Shown here: piece after piece, positions 53,189-62,186 of the stretch
Layout of the letters: each line of letters starts with the position of its first letter
How positions within the stretch are numbered: the stretch's first letter is position 1
The notes under the pieces: generated by a model
What the model was told of the DNA's origin: nothing
Databases searched by the model: none
What the model saw: only the letters and a program-made list of their open reading frames with translations
From: Planctomycetaceae bacterium
GTDB taxonomy: Bacteria; Planctomycetota; Planctomycetia; Planctomycetales; Planctomycetaceae
DNA length: 64,000 nt
NCBI GenBank assembly: GCA_020638955.1
Contig: JACKHO010000002.1
Coordinates: forward strand, 868,001-932,000
Direction: 5' to 3'
Position numbers and translations under genes: made by a program

Positions 53189-54061
53189 CTATTCCGCTGC
53201 CACTGGATTACGCAAAGTTCCGAGTCCGGTGATTTCGACTTCAGCGACATCCCCTGGTTTCATCCAGACGCGTGGGTCACGTCCCATACCGACGCCTGAC
53301 GGGGTGCCGGTGAAAATCAAATCACCCGGTTCGAGAGTGATAAGTTGCGCGAGGTGAGCGATGACCTCATCGACACCGAAAATGAATTCCTTCGTATTGC
53401 CCTGCTGCATGACCTCGCCATTGAGCCGCATGACAACGTCCAGAGCATGTGGGTCGCCAACTTCATCTGCGGTGACCAGCCAGGGACCAATTGGGGCGAA
53501 CGTGTCAGGTGATTTCCCGAGCAGCCACTGGCCACCGGGTCGTCCTTTCTGCCAGTCGCGGGCAGAAACGTCGTGACCATTCATGTAACCGGCGACGTAG
53601 CTGAAGGCATCCTCTTTCGAAACGCGAGAAGCACGGCGGCCAATGACCACCACCAGTTCCGCTTCGAAGTCGACGTTCTGGCACACCTCGGGAATCTGAA
53701 TGGTGGCCTCGGTGCCAATGATGGTGTTGCCGAACTTACCGAAGCAGACGGGCTCAGACGGAATGGGCGAATTCGTCTCCAGAGCGTGATCGCGATAATT
53801 CAGGCCTATGCAAATGATTTTCCCAGGGTGTTTGACGGGAGCCAAAACTTCCGTGGCCTCGACGAATTTGCCGTCTGCAACTCCCTGCTGTGTCGCTGCC
53901 CGGCAACGATCCAATCCGTCTTCCAGCCCCAGTACGGCTCTCAGACAATTGGGCAACGAGGAGTCGACGGCACACAAATCAACGTAGCGCGTCCCCTCAT
54001 TGTTTACCTCAGCACTAACAAGTCGAATTCCAGCAGCCGTATTTACCGTAGCGAGTTTCAT
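53189..54061 (-). CDS. Fumarylacetoacetate hydrolase (FAH) family protein
   Basis: A 290-residue protein of the FAH superfamily. The core begins after about residue 75: KIICIGLNYRDHALE, CFGKFGNTIIGTEATIQIPE, then VDFEAELVVVIGRRASRV (metal-ligand Glu residues) and YMNGHDVSARDWQ (metal-ligand Asp). GDLIFTGTPSGVGMGRDPRVWM, then EITGLGTLRNPV, closes it. Family members cleave C-C bonds or decarboxylate in aromatic or sugar-acid breakdown; the substrate of this one cannot be told. Cytoplasmic. The ATG at 54061 gives MKLATVNTAAGIRLV, a usual start. The terminase gene ends 117 bases upstream. Confidence 0.88.
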   Translation of the reverse strand: MKLATVNTAAGIRLVSAEVNNEGTRYVDLCAVDSSLPNCLRAVLGLEDGLDRCRAATQQGVADGKFVEATEVLAPVKHPGKIICIGLNYRDHALETNSPIPSEPVCFGKFGNTIIGTEATIQIPEVCQNVDFEAELVVVIGRRASRVSKEDAFSYVAGYMNGHDVSARDWQKGRPGGQWLLGKSPDTFAPIGPWLVTADEVGDPHALDVVMRLNGEVMQQGNTKEFIFGVDEVIAHLAQLITLEPGDLIFTGTPSGVGMGRDPRVWMKPGDVAEVEITGLGTLRNPVAAE

Positions 54062-54178
54062 CGTAAGTCGAGACAGTTCCGGGAAAGAAATAGTAAAGCT
54101 GTCTCATTGTTGCGTACCCGCTGCAGTTTGTGAATGAGCGGCCTCTTGAAATTCAGAGAACTTTGCTCGGGCAGCACC

Positions 54179-55681
54179 TTACCAGTCAAACGCTCCTGGC
54201 AAACTTGGCGGCGTGACGCGTAGAAAGTCCACTTCCTGACTGCGGGTGCTGAGTTCCAGGCAGGCGGCGCCGAGAGCGAAAGCGCGGTCATCGTGGCAAC
54301 CCGCTTCGTGACGATGGTCGATCCGGACGCGTCCAGAGGTCGATTGCCTGAGAATGAGCGACGCGAGTTCGGTTTCCAGGTCATCCCGCTGACCTGTGGG
54401 AGACGGAATGGCACCACAACCCGGATACCAGCAGACTTCCTGCTGCAGGATGAGTTGCCGCAATCGCAGGGCAAGCCGGTGGTTTCCCTCTCCGGAAAGG
54501 AACTGAAATCGTTTCACATTGGCCCGATGCTCGTATTTCTGAATGACTCCGAGCAGTTGGTATTCATCGACCACAAATGTCACGTTGGGAAAGTTGCTTG
54601 AGATTTCTTCCATCCAATCTTCCACCCATTTGACCGGTGTGGGCTGATGCGGTGTGGGGACCACGACATCCATGCGATCGACGACAATACGATTTCCTTC
54701 CCAATGGGCGACGCAGCCGACGGTGTAGTCGTGCTTTTCGGCATAGTCGATTGCCGCCACGTGCATACCGTATGAACGACTTTGCGGTTGATATGACAAC
54801 TGGTTGTCACAGCATTTACCAGCTTCTTCCAACGTGACGAATTCACCATCCGAGTGCTGCCACTGGTTCAGCCAGAGTCGACTGTAGACTGGCTCGGGTA
54901 ACAAGGCCCTTTGTTCATCGAGCCACGTTTCTGTGATCCACGGCGCCTGTGGACCTTCCAGTGAAGAGAAGTGCCAGTCGCTGGATGTCTTGGCGTGTTC
55001 ACGTACCTGCCATTGCCAGCCGCGTCCTACACCTGCATTAGTAAGTACGGTCAACATGCAGCTCGGCTTCTTTGCTGCTGACGACAGAAGCGAATACCAC
55101 AAATCAGGCTTTTCCCAATGGCAGAGTTCATCGCAGATGACAAAGTCCGGAAGTGCTCCCCACGATCCGGCGACATCTGAAGAAATGATTTCCAGCTTGG
55201 ATTGTGTCTGGCGATTCCGAATCCAGTGCTGAACCAGCTCAATGTCACCACATAACGTGGGATTCGCCCGTACGAGCCGTTGCACGGCTTCGTGGATGAG
55301 ACTGGCCTGGTCGCGGTCGGCGGCAGCTGCCAGGCCCCGCACGGGATTTCTCGCCGCGAGAAGAATCCAGACGAGTTGCACGGCCATGTCCGAAGTTTTC
55401 GAGTGGCCACGTGGTCGCTCAATGTAGGCCCGCTGAATGTGCGCCCGACTATCCACTTCGGTAGCGCGTCCCGCCAGTTGTGCCCAGCCGGGATCAAGTG
55501 TGCTGAAGTCAACGAGTTGCCAGGGCTGCAGAACGTCGCGCAGGCTTTGTGTTCCGTCTGGCGTCGGAATGGCGACATAGCGACGAAAGTATTCTGGATG
55601 CAGCAACGCGTGGCGACGGCGACGCTGGCGAATTTCGCGAACTTGCTGGATTCTCTGGTCTCGACGGAAAGAGGAACTCAT
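54179..55681 (-). CDS. Phage terminase large subunit
   Basis: A 500-residue intact protein. The ATPase part has a Walker-A-like RPRGHSKTS at about 89-97 and Walker B DFVICDELCHWE at about 179-190 (Glu in the DEL position). The nuclease part has acidic residues in AAIDYAEKHD (Asp312), VVDEYQ (Asp372) and CHDDRAFALGAAC (Asp464-465), as expected for the RNase-H-like fold. It packages DNA into phage heads. The ATG at 55681 is used; a TTG nine codons before it is open too. It follows the small-subunit-like gene by 47 bases. The portal and head genes expected to the left are absent; they may be the ones at 13-15 kb. Confidence 0.82.
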   Translation of the reverse strand: MSSSFRRDQRIQQVREIRQRRRRHALLHPEYFRRYVAIPTPDGTQSLRDVLQPWQLVDFSTLDPGWAQLAGRATEVDSRAHIQRAYIERPRGHSKTSDMAVQLVWILLAARNPVRGLAAAADRDQASLIHEAVQRLVRANPTLCGDIELVQHWIRNRQTQSKLEIISSDVAGSWGALPDFVICDELCHWEKPDLWYSLLSSAAKKPSCMLTVLTNAGVGRGWQWQVREHAKTSSDWHFSSLEGPQAPWITETWLDEQRALLPEPVYSRLWLNQWQHSDGEFVTLEEAGKCCDNQLSYQPQSRSYGMHVAAIDYAEKHDYTVGCVAHWEGNRIVVDRMDVVVPTPHQPTPVKWVEDWMEEISSNFPNVTFVVDEYQLLGVIQKYEHRANVKRFQFLSGEGNHRLALRLRQLILQQEVCWYPGCGAIPSPTGQRDDLETELASLILRQSTSGRVRIDHRHEAGCHDDRAFALGAACLELSTRSQEVDFLRVTPPSLPGAFDW

Positions 55682-55728
55682 AGGATGCGGCGGCCTCTGG
55701 GATCGCAATGGAATGAATGGAGAGAAAT

Positions 55729-56256
55729 CTATTCAGGGTCGGGGATTTGCTCGTGTTCCATGAGACGACGGAGTTCCTCGTCTGACAGTTCGTCGAGACC
55801 ATCATCAACACCCAAGCGTGCCGCGTCCTCGCCCGGCCATTCGGGAGGAGGACAGTTCTTCAAAAAGAACGTCTGTGCGGAAACGCTGCCTTCCATCGCC
55901 GAACGATACAGGGCGGCTGCCACGTTCTGGCTCAGCACATTGTGAATTTGGTCTAGCCGGTCGCGAAACGTTTCATCTGTGGTGATGCGATTCAGCACCA
56001 CCGTCACCGACAGATTCAACTGCATGCAGGCCGCAGCGGGAGACGCGCCACGTGCGAGCAGTTGCAGGTACTCGCGTTGAAGTTGTTCATCGAACGCCTG
56101 TTCTTCGTGCGACTCAACTTGTGTCGGCTCGCTGGAATTACTCGCCGTGGCTTTCTTTTTGGCGACTTTCTTGCCGGTTGTCGAAGACGTAGTAGACGGG
56201 GTGGGAGAAGCGGCTTTTGTGGAACGTTTCGGAAGAGACGAGCGTTTCTTGGGCAT
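55729..56256 (-). CDS. Small terminase-subunit-like protein
   Basis: A 175-residue protein. The Lys/Ser/Thr/Pro-rich first 50 residues (KKRSSLPKRSTKAASPTP) are disordered and basic. The middle (about 60-100) looks like a helix-turn-helix region, REYLQLLARGASPAAACMQL, as in small subunits that recognise DNA, and ALYRSAMEGSVSAQTFFLKN with WPGEDAA follows. Its place just before the large subunit supports the call. The ATG at 56256 overlaps the acetyltransferase half of the upstream gene by 119 bases. Confidence 0.65.
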   Translation of the reverse strand: MPKKRSSLPKRSTKAASPTPSTTSSTTGKKVAKKKATASNSSEPTQVESHEEQAFDEQLQREYLQLLARGASPAAACMQLNLSVTVVLNRITTDETFRDRLDQIHNVLSQNVAAALYRSAMEGSVSAQTFFLKNCPPPEWPGEDAARLGVDDGLDELSDEELRRLMEHEQIPDPE

Positions 56257-56644
56257 AGGTGCGATTTCCTCCGTAAATCCGGGAATGAGATCTGCGGGAG
56301 CGATGGTGGGGAGTACAAACGCCGACTCGTTGGAATCCGGCTTTTTCGAAGAAGGGATTGATGTGTCCCATTTGGGTCAGCGTTTCAATCCAGGGAGTCG
56401 GACAGAGTCGGCAGGAGCGATGAACGAACGAGCTGGCAATTCCCGCTCCGCGATAGGCAGGATGCAGCACCACGCGCTGGAGCAAACTGAGTTGGCGGCT
56501 GAGTGCCTGAAGCGTGATGCGCTGCCAGCGGCCCGAGCGACCGAAGAACTGGTTACGCAACGAGAATGAGATGGGGGGCGACACAAACACGCAAATGCCT
56601 ATGGGGCGGTCTTTGTGCCACAGCAGCGTGATGAATTTGACCAT
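56138..56644 (-). CDS. GNAT acetyltransferase half of a split ABC-ATPase/acetyltransferase
   Basis: The 168-codon frame begins at an ATG (MVKFITLLWHKDRPIGICVF), but family-like residues continue upstream in the same frame to the A9 tract (FVDELWISRATRREWPYFAR, then WHYRSHNIG). LLQRVVLHPAYRGAGIASSF is the acetyl-CoA-binding signature (RGAG). FFEKAGFQRVGV is the usual closing segment, and the end SRFSHPVYYVFDNRQ also looks natural. In related proteins this domain is fused C-terminally to an ABC-type ATPase; here the ATPase is in another frame. It overlaps the small terminase gene by 119 bases. Alone, the product from 56644 would lack the first GNAT strands. Confidence 0.65.
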   Translation of the reverse strand: MVKFITLLWHKDRPIGICVFVSPPISFSLRNQFFGRSGRWQRITLQALSRQLSLLQRVVLHPAYRGAGIASSFVHRSCRLCPTPWIETLTQMGHINPFFEKAGFQRVGVCTPHHRSRRSHSRIYGGNRTYAQETLVSSETFHKSRFSHPVYYVFDNRQESRQKESHGE

Positions 56645-57441
56645 GCCGATGTTGTGGCTGCGGTAATGCCACCGAGCGAAGTATGGCCACTCGCGTCGGG
56701 TCGCGCGGGAGATCCAGAGTTCGTCGACGAATGAAATACTTTTTTTTTGCTGGCGGCATCACCTGGTGTTGCGACGGTCACTTCGCCGTCGAGAGAGCAT
56801 GTGACATGCACGTCGGGGGCAAGGTCGTTGGCAACATCTTCATGTGTGGTTGCCAACAGGAATCCAATCCCGGTTCGCGTAGCCAGTCGTCGCACGTTGT
56901 AGGCGATGATTTTCGCGAGCGTGCGGTCGAGCGTGGCGGTGAATTCGTCGGCGACAATCCAATGTGGTTTTCTGGAAACAGCAAGCGCGAGACGGAAGCG
57001 AGAACGTTGTCCATCTGAGAGTTCCTGGGGAGTGCGGAGCATGAGGTGTGCCTCGCCTAGACCACACATCGACAGCAGATTCATTGCTTCATCGACTGAG
57101 CCGGAAAGTGCATCGATGAGGGGCGACTGGCCGAGGTCGAGTTGGTCCAAATCAACGATTGTCTGCTCCGATTCCTGGCTGAGTTGCCGGACGGCCGCCC
57201 GCAACATCGACGACTTCCCTGATCCGCTTTCCCCTGAAAATAGCACAACGTTTCCTGAGGTAATGGGGAGTTCAAGGCAGTCGGCAACGACGAATTCATC
57301 TTGTTCAAAATCAATTCCAAAGTGATCCATGACGGCGGACGTTCGCACCGTAGGTCGTTTGGGCAGAAAGGAATGTGTCACGTGAAGGCGCATGGCGAGG
57401 ACGTTTTTCAAAGTGGCGTGGCGAACGGGGGGATTCATCAC
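56599..57441 (-). CDS. ABC-type ATPase half of a split ATPase/acetyltransferase
   Basis: A 280-codon frame from a GTG (or ATG at 57438). Walker A is FSGESGSGKSSMLRAAVRQL near residues 69-77, the signature is ELSDGQRSRFRLAL near 140, and Walker B is WIVADEFTATLDRT near 160, followed by a switch His in LLATTHEDVA. So it is a soluble ABC ATPase without a membrane domain. After the A9 tract (56740-56748) the frame reads 50 residues of nonsense to the stop, while the protein continues as acetyltransferase in the next frame. Such ATPase-acetyltransferase fusions are known (COG2401-like) in archaea and phages. N-terminal residues before the GTG also continue in another frame (57438-57587), so the gene carries at least two frame breaks. 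Confidence 0.7.
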   Translation of the reverse strand: MMNPPVRHATLKNVLAMRLHVTHSFLPKRPTVRTSAVMDHFGIDFEQDEFVVADCLELPITSGNVVLFSGESGSGKSSMLRAAVRQLSQESEQTIVDLDQLDLGQSPLIDALSGSVDEAMNLLSMCGLGEAHLMLRTPQELSDGQRSRFRLALAVSRKPHWIVADEFTATLDRTLAKIIAYNVRRLATRTGIGFLLATTHEDVANDLAPDVHVTCSLDGEVTVATPGDAASKKKVFHSSTNSGSPARPDASGHTSLGGITAATTSAWSNSSRCCGTKTAP

Positions 57442-57587
57442 AAGTGGGCCACGGTGCGCCAGTTGGGGACAACAGACAAGTCATCTGGCCCATGTTGCCA
57501 TTTCTCCACGTGTCGGCGCAGTCGGAAACAGATTGCCGGAAAACGTGGCCCAGGAACAACGCGCGACTTCAGAGCCGCCCACGTGGC
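57438..57587 (-). pseudogene. Out-of-frame N-terminal fragment of the ATPase/acetyltransferase gene
   Basis: This open frame ends at a TGA that overlaps the GTG-ATG of the ATPase half. It reads FRLRRHVEKWQHGPDDLSVV and then PNWRTVAHL, which continues naturally into VMNPPVRHATLKN of the ATPase frame if one base is added. A TAG closes it at 57590. It is best read as the original N-terminus, cut off by a frameshift at 57440. Confidence 0.5.
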
Positions 57588-57732
57588 CTACGCTTGGAAT
57601 TGAACATTCGTCTTTGGACGGATTCGAACAATTCCACTCTCACATCGAACGGCAACGGATGCTGGCCACGCTGAGAACTCTTCAGCCAGTTGTCCGACGG
57701 GCTCTTCCGTTCCAACTGGAAGTCTCGAAACT

Positions 57733-58188
57733 ATGCTGACAACATCACCAGATACAGTCCTTGAAGTCGTCAAGAATGCTCGCGCCATTTCGAGGACTGT
57801 TTCAGAAATTCTGCGATCTGAAACTGCCGCCATGGCAGAGTTTTCCGGAACCAAGCAGCGCTCACCATTTCGCCGACGCGAGCGTCGTTCTGTTCATCGC
57901 TGGTCTGTCAAGATTCCCGTCACCATTTTCTCGGTGATGTCGCTGGGACGCCGCGTGAAGCAACTCGATGAAGTCATTGCTGTCGGCCTCGCACGCGACA
58001 TTTCCCCGCGCGGCATTGGCCTGTCCTACGACCAGCCGATGCGGTCGCAGTTTGTGATTGTCGAGTTCGATTTATTCGGACAGGGAACTCGGCAACTCCT
58101 TACGGAACTGCGCTGGGTGAAACATTGTGACGAATACGAGTTTCACGGCGGTGGCAAATTCCTGGGCGTGGTTAAGGAAGCCCATTAA
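57733..58188 (+). CDS. PilZ-domain protein
   Basis: A 151-residue protein. The first 45 residues are helical. A PilZ domain follows, with the c-di-GMP-binding patches: the Arg-rich RRRERRSVHR (about 47-56) for RxxxR, and ARDISPRGIGL (about 86-96) for the D/N-x-S-x-x-G motif. So it should bind cyclic di-GMP as a single-domain effector. It lies alone on the plus strand and its end overlaps the end of the convergent vWA protein gene by 17 bases. The ATG at 57733 is the first start. Confidence 0.85.
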   Translation: MLTTSPDTVLEVVKNARAISRTVSEILRSETAAMAEFSGTKQRSPFRRRERRSVHRWSVKIPVTIFSVMSLGRRVKQLDEVIAVGLARDISPRGIGLSYDQPMRSQFVIVEFDLFGQGTRQLLTELRWVKHCDEYEFHGGGKFLGVVKEAH

Positions 58189-60943
58189 TTTTGCGGAGCA
58201 CCCATTCGGTGGTCGCAAAGAGACAGAACAGAATGAGCACCAGCCAGTGATTCCAAATGGGGACTTCCTCCATTTTGGTGGTCACCTCCTCCGACTCTTG
58301 AAACAACTCGGGAAGCTGATCGAGTTGGTCCGGCATGAGAAACCGTCCGCCGGTCAGCTGCGCGGCCTGCTCCAGCAGTCCGCGGTTGGCACTGACGTCT
58401 TGAAGTTCTGCTGAGAGTGTCTTGTTGACGGAAAACTCGGCCACGAGTTCTTCGTCGAGTTGCACGCCCTCGACTTTGAGACGGGCCGCGTAGTCGCCTG
58501 CGAGATCGGACAAATGTCGCCCTTCGAAGATGAGTTGCTGGCCCTCCTGCTGCGTCAAATCGATGGTGACGGGCGATTCGTCGTCACCGGACTTCGTAAT
58601 AACGGCTTGCACTTTCAAATTGGGATGCTGCTGGAGAAAGCGCTCATCCCATTGAGTACGTAATACGATTTGCTCGCCCGTTGAATACTCGGGTTTCGTC
58701 ACGCCAAAGCGGACGAACTGGTTTCCCGACGAGGCCTTGAAATCGACAGACCAGCGGATCAGTTGTCCCCAGAACCGATGGTGGTACTGATCGCCCACTC
58801 GAAATCGCCAGCGCCATGTGCTGTCGATTCCCATCCAGACGACCTGCCCGGTACCGACGTACTGCTGTGCGATGACGGCTCGCTTCCGTTCACCTTCGAG
58901 GCCAATTTCTTCACCATTCTGCGGCGGTGTGGCGGCCCAGACGGTTGCCGTCCGTTTCGCTTCGCCAATGAGCCCCCACGTATGTCCCGGCAGCGTGGAC
59001 CAGATGTTTTCGTTCTTGATGGGGTCAACATCCAGTTGAAACATCGGCTGGAGTGCACCATCGGGAGTGAGTTCCAAATGGAATCCCCGGCGGTCGGGGG
59101 GAGCCATTTGCAAGGCGTTTGTCAGGTTCACTTCGCGGAGATTCTCCACCGGCAGCAAATCCTGCACGATGTCGAAGGTATTGTTGCGAGGAAAGGCCTG
59201 CTTTCCAGCCGTCAGAATGAGTGTTCCGCCTTCTTCGCGCACATAACGGTCGAGTTGTTTCCACGCATCCAAGTTCAGCTGGAGCATGCGAACGTCACCG
59301 ACGAGAATGGCGTCGTAGTCGGAGAACATGGACGGTTGATCGGGGGCGTGCGGGACATCGGCCAATGAGCGAGGAAAGAAATTCTTCGGTAGAACGCCCA
59401 TGTACGGCTGTTCGAAGACAACTGTGTTCAGCTCGATGCGTTCATCACGCCGCAATGCTGCTTCGATGTAACGAAACTCCCAACGGCCTTCGCCGTCGAG
59501 TACCAGGACTTTTGCGAGGTCATCGACCACCTCGATGCTGAATTCGCGGTCGTTGTTGTCGTCGCGTGTTTCTTCCGGTTTGACTTCCGTCGACAATCGG
59601 AACCGATGACGTCCTTCAGGGAGGTCGGACAGTTTGAATGTCAGATTTGCCAAATCACCCGTGGGGGTAACCTGCTGAATGAGTGGTTCGAAACCATCGC
59701 CCTCGGTGGTCGATTCCAACCGCACCTGGAGCTGTTCGCCTGCGAAACCGGAAGTCCGCATGGTGACCTGCACGAGCGGGTCGTCGTCTTCGAAGACTTT
59801 GTCGGGATGTTCGACGTTCGCAACAGCCAAATCCTTTGGAACTTTTTCCGACCCAATGAGCACGGTATGGACAGGAACAACGGAACCTGCGAACCGGGAA
59901 GAGAACTGTTGTGGCGTCGAGTGCGCGTTGTCACGCCCATCAGAGAACACAATGATGCCGACCAGCGGTGACTCCCCTTCGCCGCCAGCACCGGCGACGA
60001 GTGGTTGCGTCATGTCAGTACGGCCGCGCACCACAGTTCCGTCGGATGATTCAAAGAGCTTCTTCAGTTCTTCTTCATCTGCGATGGCGACATCACTGGC
60101 GAATGCACAGTATTCAGGAAAAACCAATCCATCGAGTCGCTGGGCCACAGAGTTTGGTTCACTTAACAACAGTCGTTGCAAGATTTCTTTGCGTGACAGC
60201 GATTCCATTTGCTGGAAAACGCCTTCCAGGTTTTCCCGGCGGGCCTGTTCGAGTCGCTGACGTTCCTGAGGATCACTGGTTTCGGATTCATCGACGTACT
60301 GCGGCTCTTCTCCGGCTTCGAGTGCCGTAATCCAGTTCTCGATGCGCTCGGCATTCTGATCGTTCCCGACGACACCCAAGGCTCGCGCCCATCGCAGCTT
60401 CTCAGCTCGTGTGGCAAACTGGTCTTTGGTGTCCATGCTTTCGGAAACGTCGACCGCAATGAGTACGCGTCCACGGTGCGACTCGTCGTACGTCCATGAC
60501 CAGACCGGTTCCAGCAGCGTGAGAAACAACGTGAGGATGAGACACATCCGCAGGCCAAGCAGGGTGAATCCGAGCTGGCGAGAGACGAGTTTCTGTTCGT
60601 AAGAAAACAGGACTCCAATGCAGCCCACAGACAGCAGGCTGACTGTCCAAAGAGTAACAAGCCGTGATGTCCGGCCCCAACCAACGAACACCAGTCGCCA
60701 GTCTCCATACATGTGTTGGCCGACCGCCGACAAAATCCCAACCGCTGCCAGAGCAACGACCAGAAAAATGAGCGGTAGAAGGACAAACGTAAAGAGATTT
60801 CGGCGGGTAAACAAAACGCCCTCAACGGACAATTCGGCGGCAGGACTACGAAAAGTCCCCAAGGAGACCTTCGCAAGGGGGCCTTGAGTGTATCGCTCGC
60901 TGGGACCGTGTGCTAGAAACGACGACCATTCCACGTCCGGCAA
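58172..60943 (-). CDS. vWA membrane protein with glutamine-amidotransferase-like domain (second paralogue)
   Basis: A 923-residue protein. Membrane helices lie at about 51-75, 96-114 and 126-146. The vWA domain starts with LIAVDVSESMD (metal-site DVSES at 165-169), and IVFSDGRDNAHSTP follows. The amidotransferase-like part contains KVLVLDGEGRWEFRYIEAAL, YDAILVGDVRML and EGGTLILTAGKQ, and the C-terminal helix ends in LVLILFCLFATTEWVL. The layout matches the 10633-13029 protein and the partial one from 62549. A TTG at 60943 is the open start; the sequence to about residue 44 is weakly protein-like, so a later start is possible. Its role is unknown; such proteins often lie in MoxR/DUF58 operons. 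Confidence 0.78.
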   Translation of the reverse strand: MPDVEWSSFLAHGPSERYTQGPLAKVSLGTFRSPAAELSVEGVLFTRRNLFTFVLLPLIFLVVALAAVGILSAVGQHMYGDWRLVFVGWGRTSRLVTLWTVSLLSVGCIGVLFSYEQKLVSRQLGFTLLGLRMCLILTLFLTLLEPVWSWTYDESHRGRVLIAVDVSESMDTKDQFATRAEKLRWARALGVVGNDQNAERIENWITALEAGEEPQYVDESETSDPQERQRLEQARRENLEGVFQQMESLSRKEILQRLLLSEPNSVAQRLDGLVFPEYCAFASDVAIADEEELKKLFESSDGTVVRGRTDMTQPLVAGAGGEGESPLVGIIVFSDGRDNAHSTPQQFSSRFAGSVVPVHTVLIGSEKVPKDLAVANVEHPDKVFEDDDPLVQVTMRTSGFAGEQLQVRLESTTEGDGFEPLIQQVTPTGDLANLTFKLSDLPEGRHRFRLSTEVKPEETRDDNNDREFSIEVVDDLAKVLVLDGEGRWEFRYIEAALRRDERIELNTVVFEQPYMGVLPKNFFPRSLADVPHAPDQPSMFSDYDAILVGDVRMLQLNLDAWKQLDRYVREEGGTLILTAGKQAFPRNNTFDIVQDLLPVENLREVNLTNALQMAPPDRRGFHLELTPDGALQPMFQLDVDPIKNENIWSTLPGHTWGLIGEAKRTATVWAATPPQNGEEIGLEGERKRAVIAQQYVGTGQVVWMGIDSTWRWRFRVGDQYHHRFWGQLIRWSVDFKASSGNQFVRFGVTKPEYSTGEQIVLRTQWDERFLQQHPNLKVQAVITKSGDDESPVTIDLTQQEGQQLIFEGRHLSDLAGDYAARLKVEGVQLDEELVAEFSVNKTLSAELQDVSANRGLLEQAAQLTGGRFLMPDQLDQLPELFQESEEVTTKMEEVPIWNHWLVLILFCLFATTEWVLRKINGLP

Positions 60944-61018
60944 CGGGGGATCGCCTCAGCCTTTCTCCCCGAATTGCCGAATCGTGAGATACTCAGCACC
61001 TTTATCTTGAGAAGTTCC

Positions 61019-62170
61019 ATGTTTGTCCGAATGCTGCTTTGCTGCCTGGCGGTAACCAACATCGCGTATTCACAATCGTCTCCTGAAAATGCGTCGCCGG
61101 AAAAGCCCCGTCGTATTTACCTCGACGAGTTTCGGCCGCAGCAGTCACTGAAGGCCCCCGAACACATTCTGACTCGGGCCAAGTACCGCTGTGTCAACGT
61201 GCACAGTCATCCGTTGACATTAACCGACGAGGAACTCGACCAGATGGTGGCCGACATGGATGCTGCCAACATTTCGGTGAGTGTCAGTCTGGATGGCAAA
61301 GCGGGACCGAAGTTTCCCGAACATTACCAGCGACTCAACAAACGGCATCCCGGGCGGTTCGTTGTGTTCGTGCGGATGGAATACATCGGCGATGGCGATC
61401 CCGATGATCCCGCCACCTGGGCTGTGAACCAGCCAGGGTATGGACTGAAGATGGCCGACTGGCTGACCGAAGCCGTGCGCCAGGGAGCGTCGGGGCTGAA
61501 GCTACTGAAGAACTTAGGCCTGGGAATTAGAAACCCTGACGGAACGCTCATTCCGCCGGATGATCCTCGGTTTGATCCTGTCTGGCAGCGCGCGGCGGAA
61601 CTGAAAGTTCCCGTCCTCTGGCACTGTGCCGATCCCATTGCGTTCTTCCGTCCCATCAACGAGCAAAACGAACGCTGGGAGGAACTCTACCGCCATCCCG
61701 AATGGAGTTTTTACGGCGATGAGTTCCCGGAACATCAAGAACTCATTGACGCACGCAATCGCGTCATTGCCCGACATCCCGGTACGACCTTCATTTGCGC
61801 CCACATGGCGGACATTCCCGAAGACCTGGACAAGCTGAGCCGCTATCTGGACCGCTATCCAAACATGAATGTGGAAATTGCAGCACGTGTGTCAGAATTG
61901 GGCCGGCAGCCCTACACGGCGAGGAAATTCTTCGTCAAACATGCCGATCGAATTCTGTTCGGCACCGATGGTGTCCCCCCCATGACCGAACTCATTCCGC
62001 ACTTTCGATTTCTGGAGACGTGGGACGAGTCATTCCCGTACGAAGACAACCCATTCCCGCCGCAGGGGCTGTGGAATATTTATGGGCTGGGATTACCAGA
62101 TGACGTTTTGAAGAAGGTCTACCACGAGAACGCGGAGCGAATCATCCCCGGGGTCAAGAAAAAGAATTGA
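61019..62170 (+). CDS. Exported amidohydrolase-family protein
   Basis: A 383-residue protein with a short signal peptide (about 1-20, MFVRMLLCCLAVTNIAYS). The TIM-barrel metal ligands can be seen: NVHSHP (HxH-like), VLWHCADP (His), TTFICAHMAD (His) and LFGTDGVPP (Asp). That fits the amidohydrolase-2 family, which contains decarboxylases and lactonases. It is secreted. A segment MADWLTEAVRQGASGLKLLK (about 150) follows the family pattern with GLK. The ATG at 61019 starts the signal peptide and has GAGAAG near it; a longer frame from 60974 is rejected. It is divergent from the second vWA gene. Confidence 0.85.
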   Translation: MFVRMLLCCLAVTNIAYSQSSPENASPEKPRRIYLDEFRPQQSLKAPEHILTRAKYRCVNVHSHPLTLTDEELDQMVADMDAANISVSVSLDGKAGPKFPEHYQRLNKRHPGRFVVFVRMEYIGDGDPDDPATWAVNQPGYGLKMADWLTEAVRQGASGLKLLKNLGLGIRNPDGTLIPPDDPRFDPVWQRAAELKVPVLWHCADPIAFFRPINEQNERWEELYRHPEWSFYGDEFPEHQELIDARNRVIARHPGTTFICAHMADIPEDLDKLSRYLDRYPNMNVEIAARVSELGRQPYTARKFFVKHADRILFGTDGVPPMTELIPHFRFLETWDESFPYEDNPFPPQGLWNIYGLGLPDDVLKKVYHENAERIIPGVKKKN

Positions 62171-62186
62171 AGCCGACGAGAACGAC

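Noticed and set aside
56740..56748. Programmed ribosomal frameshift at the A9 tract
   Set aside because: A classic -1 shift would enter the wrong frame (the one reading KYFIRRR). A +1 shift or an extra A is needed, so decay, slippage or a base error is more likely than a standard -1 signal.
57392..57739. Plus-strand frame of 115 codons before the PilZ gene
   Set aside because: It is antisense to the fragmentary ATPase N-terminus and has no features of its own.
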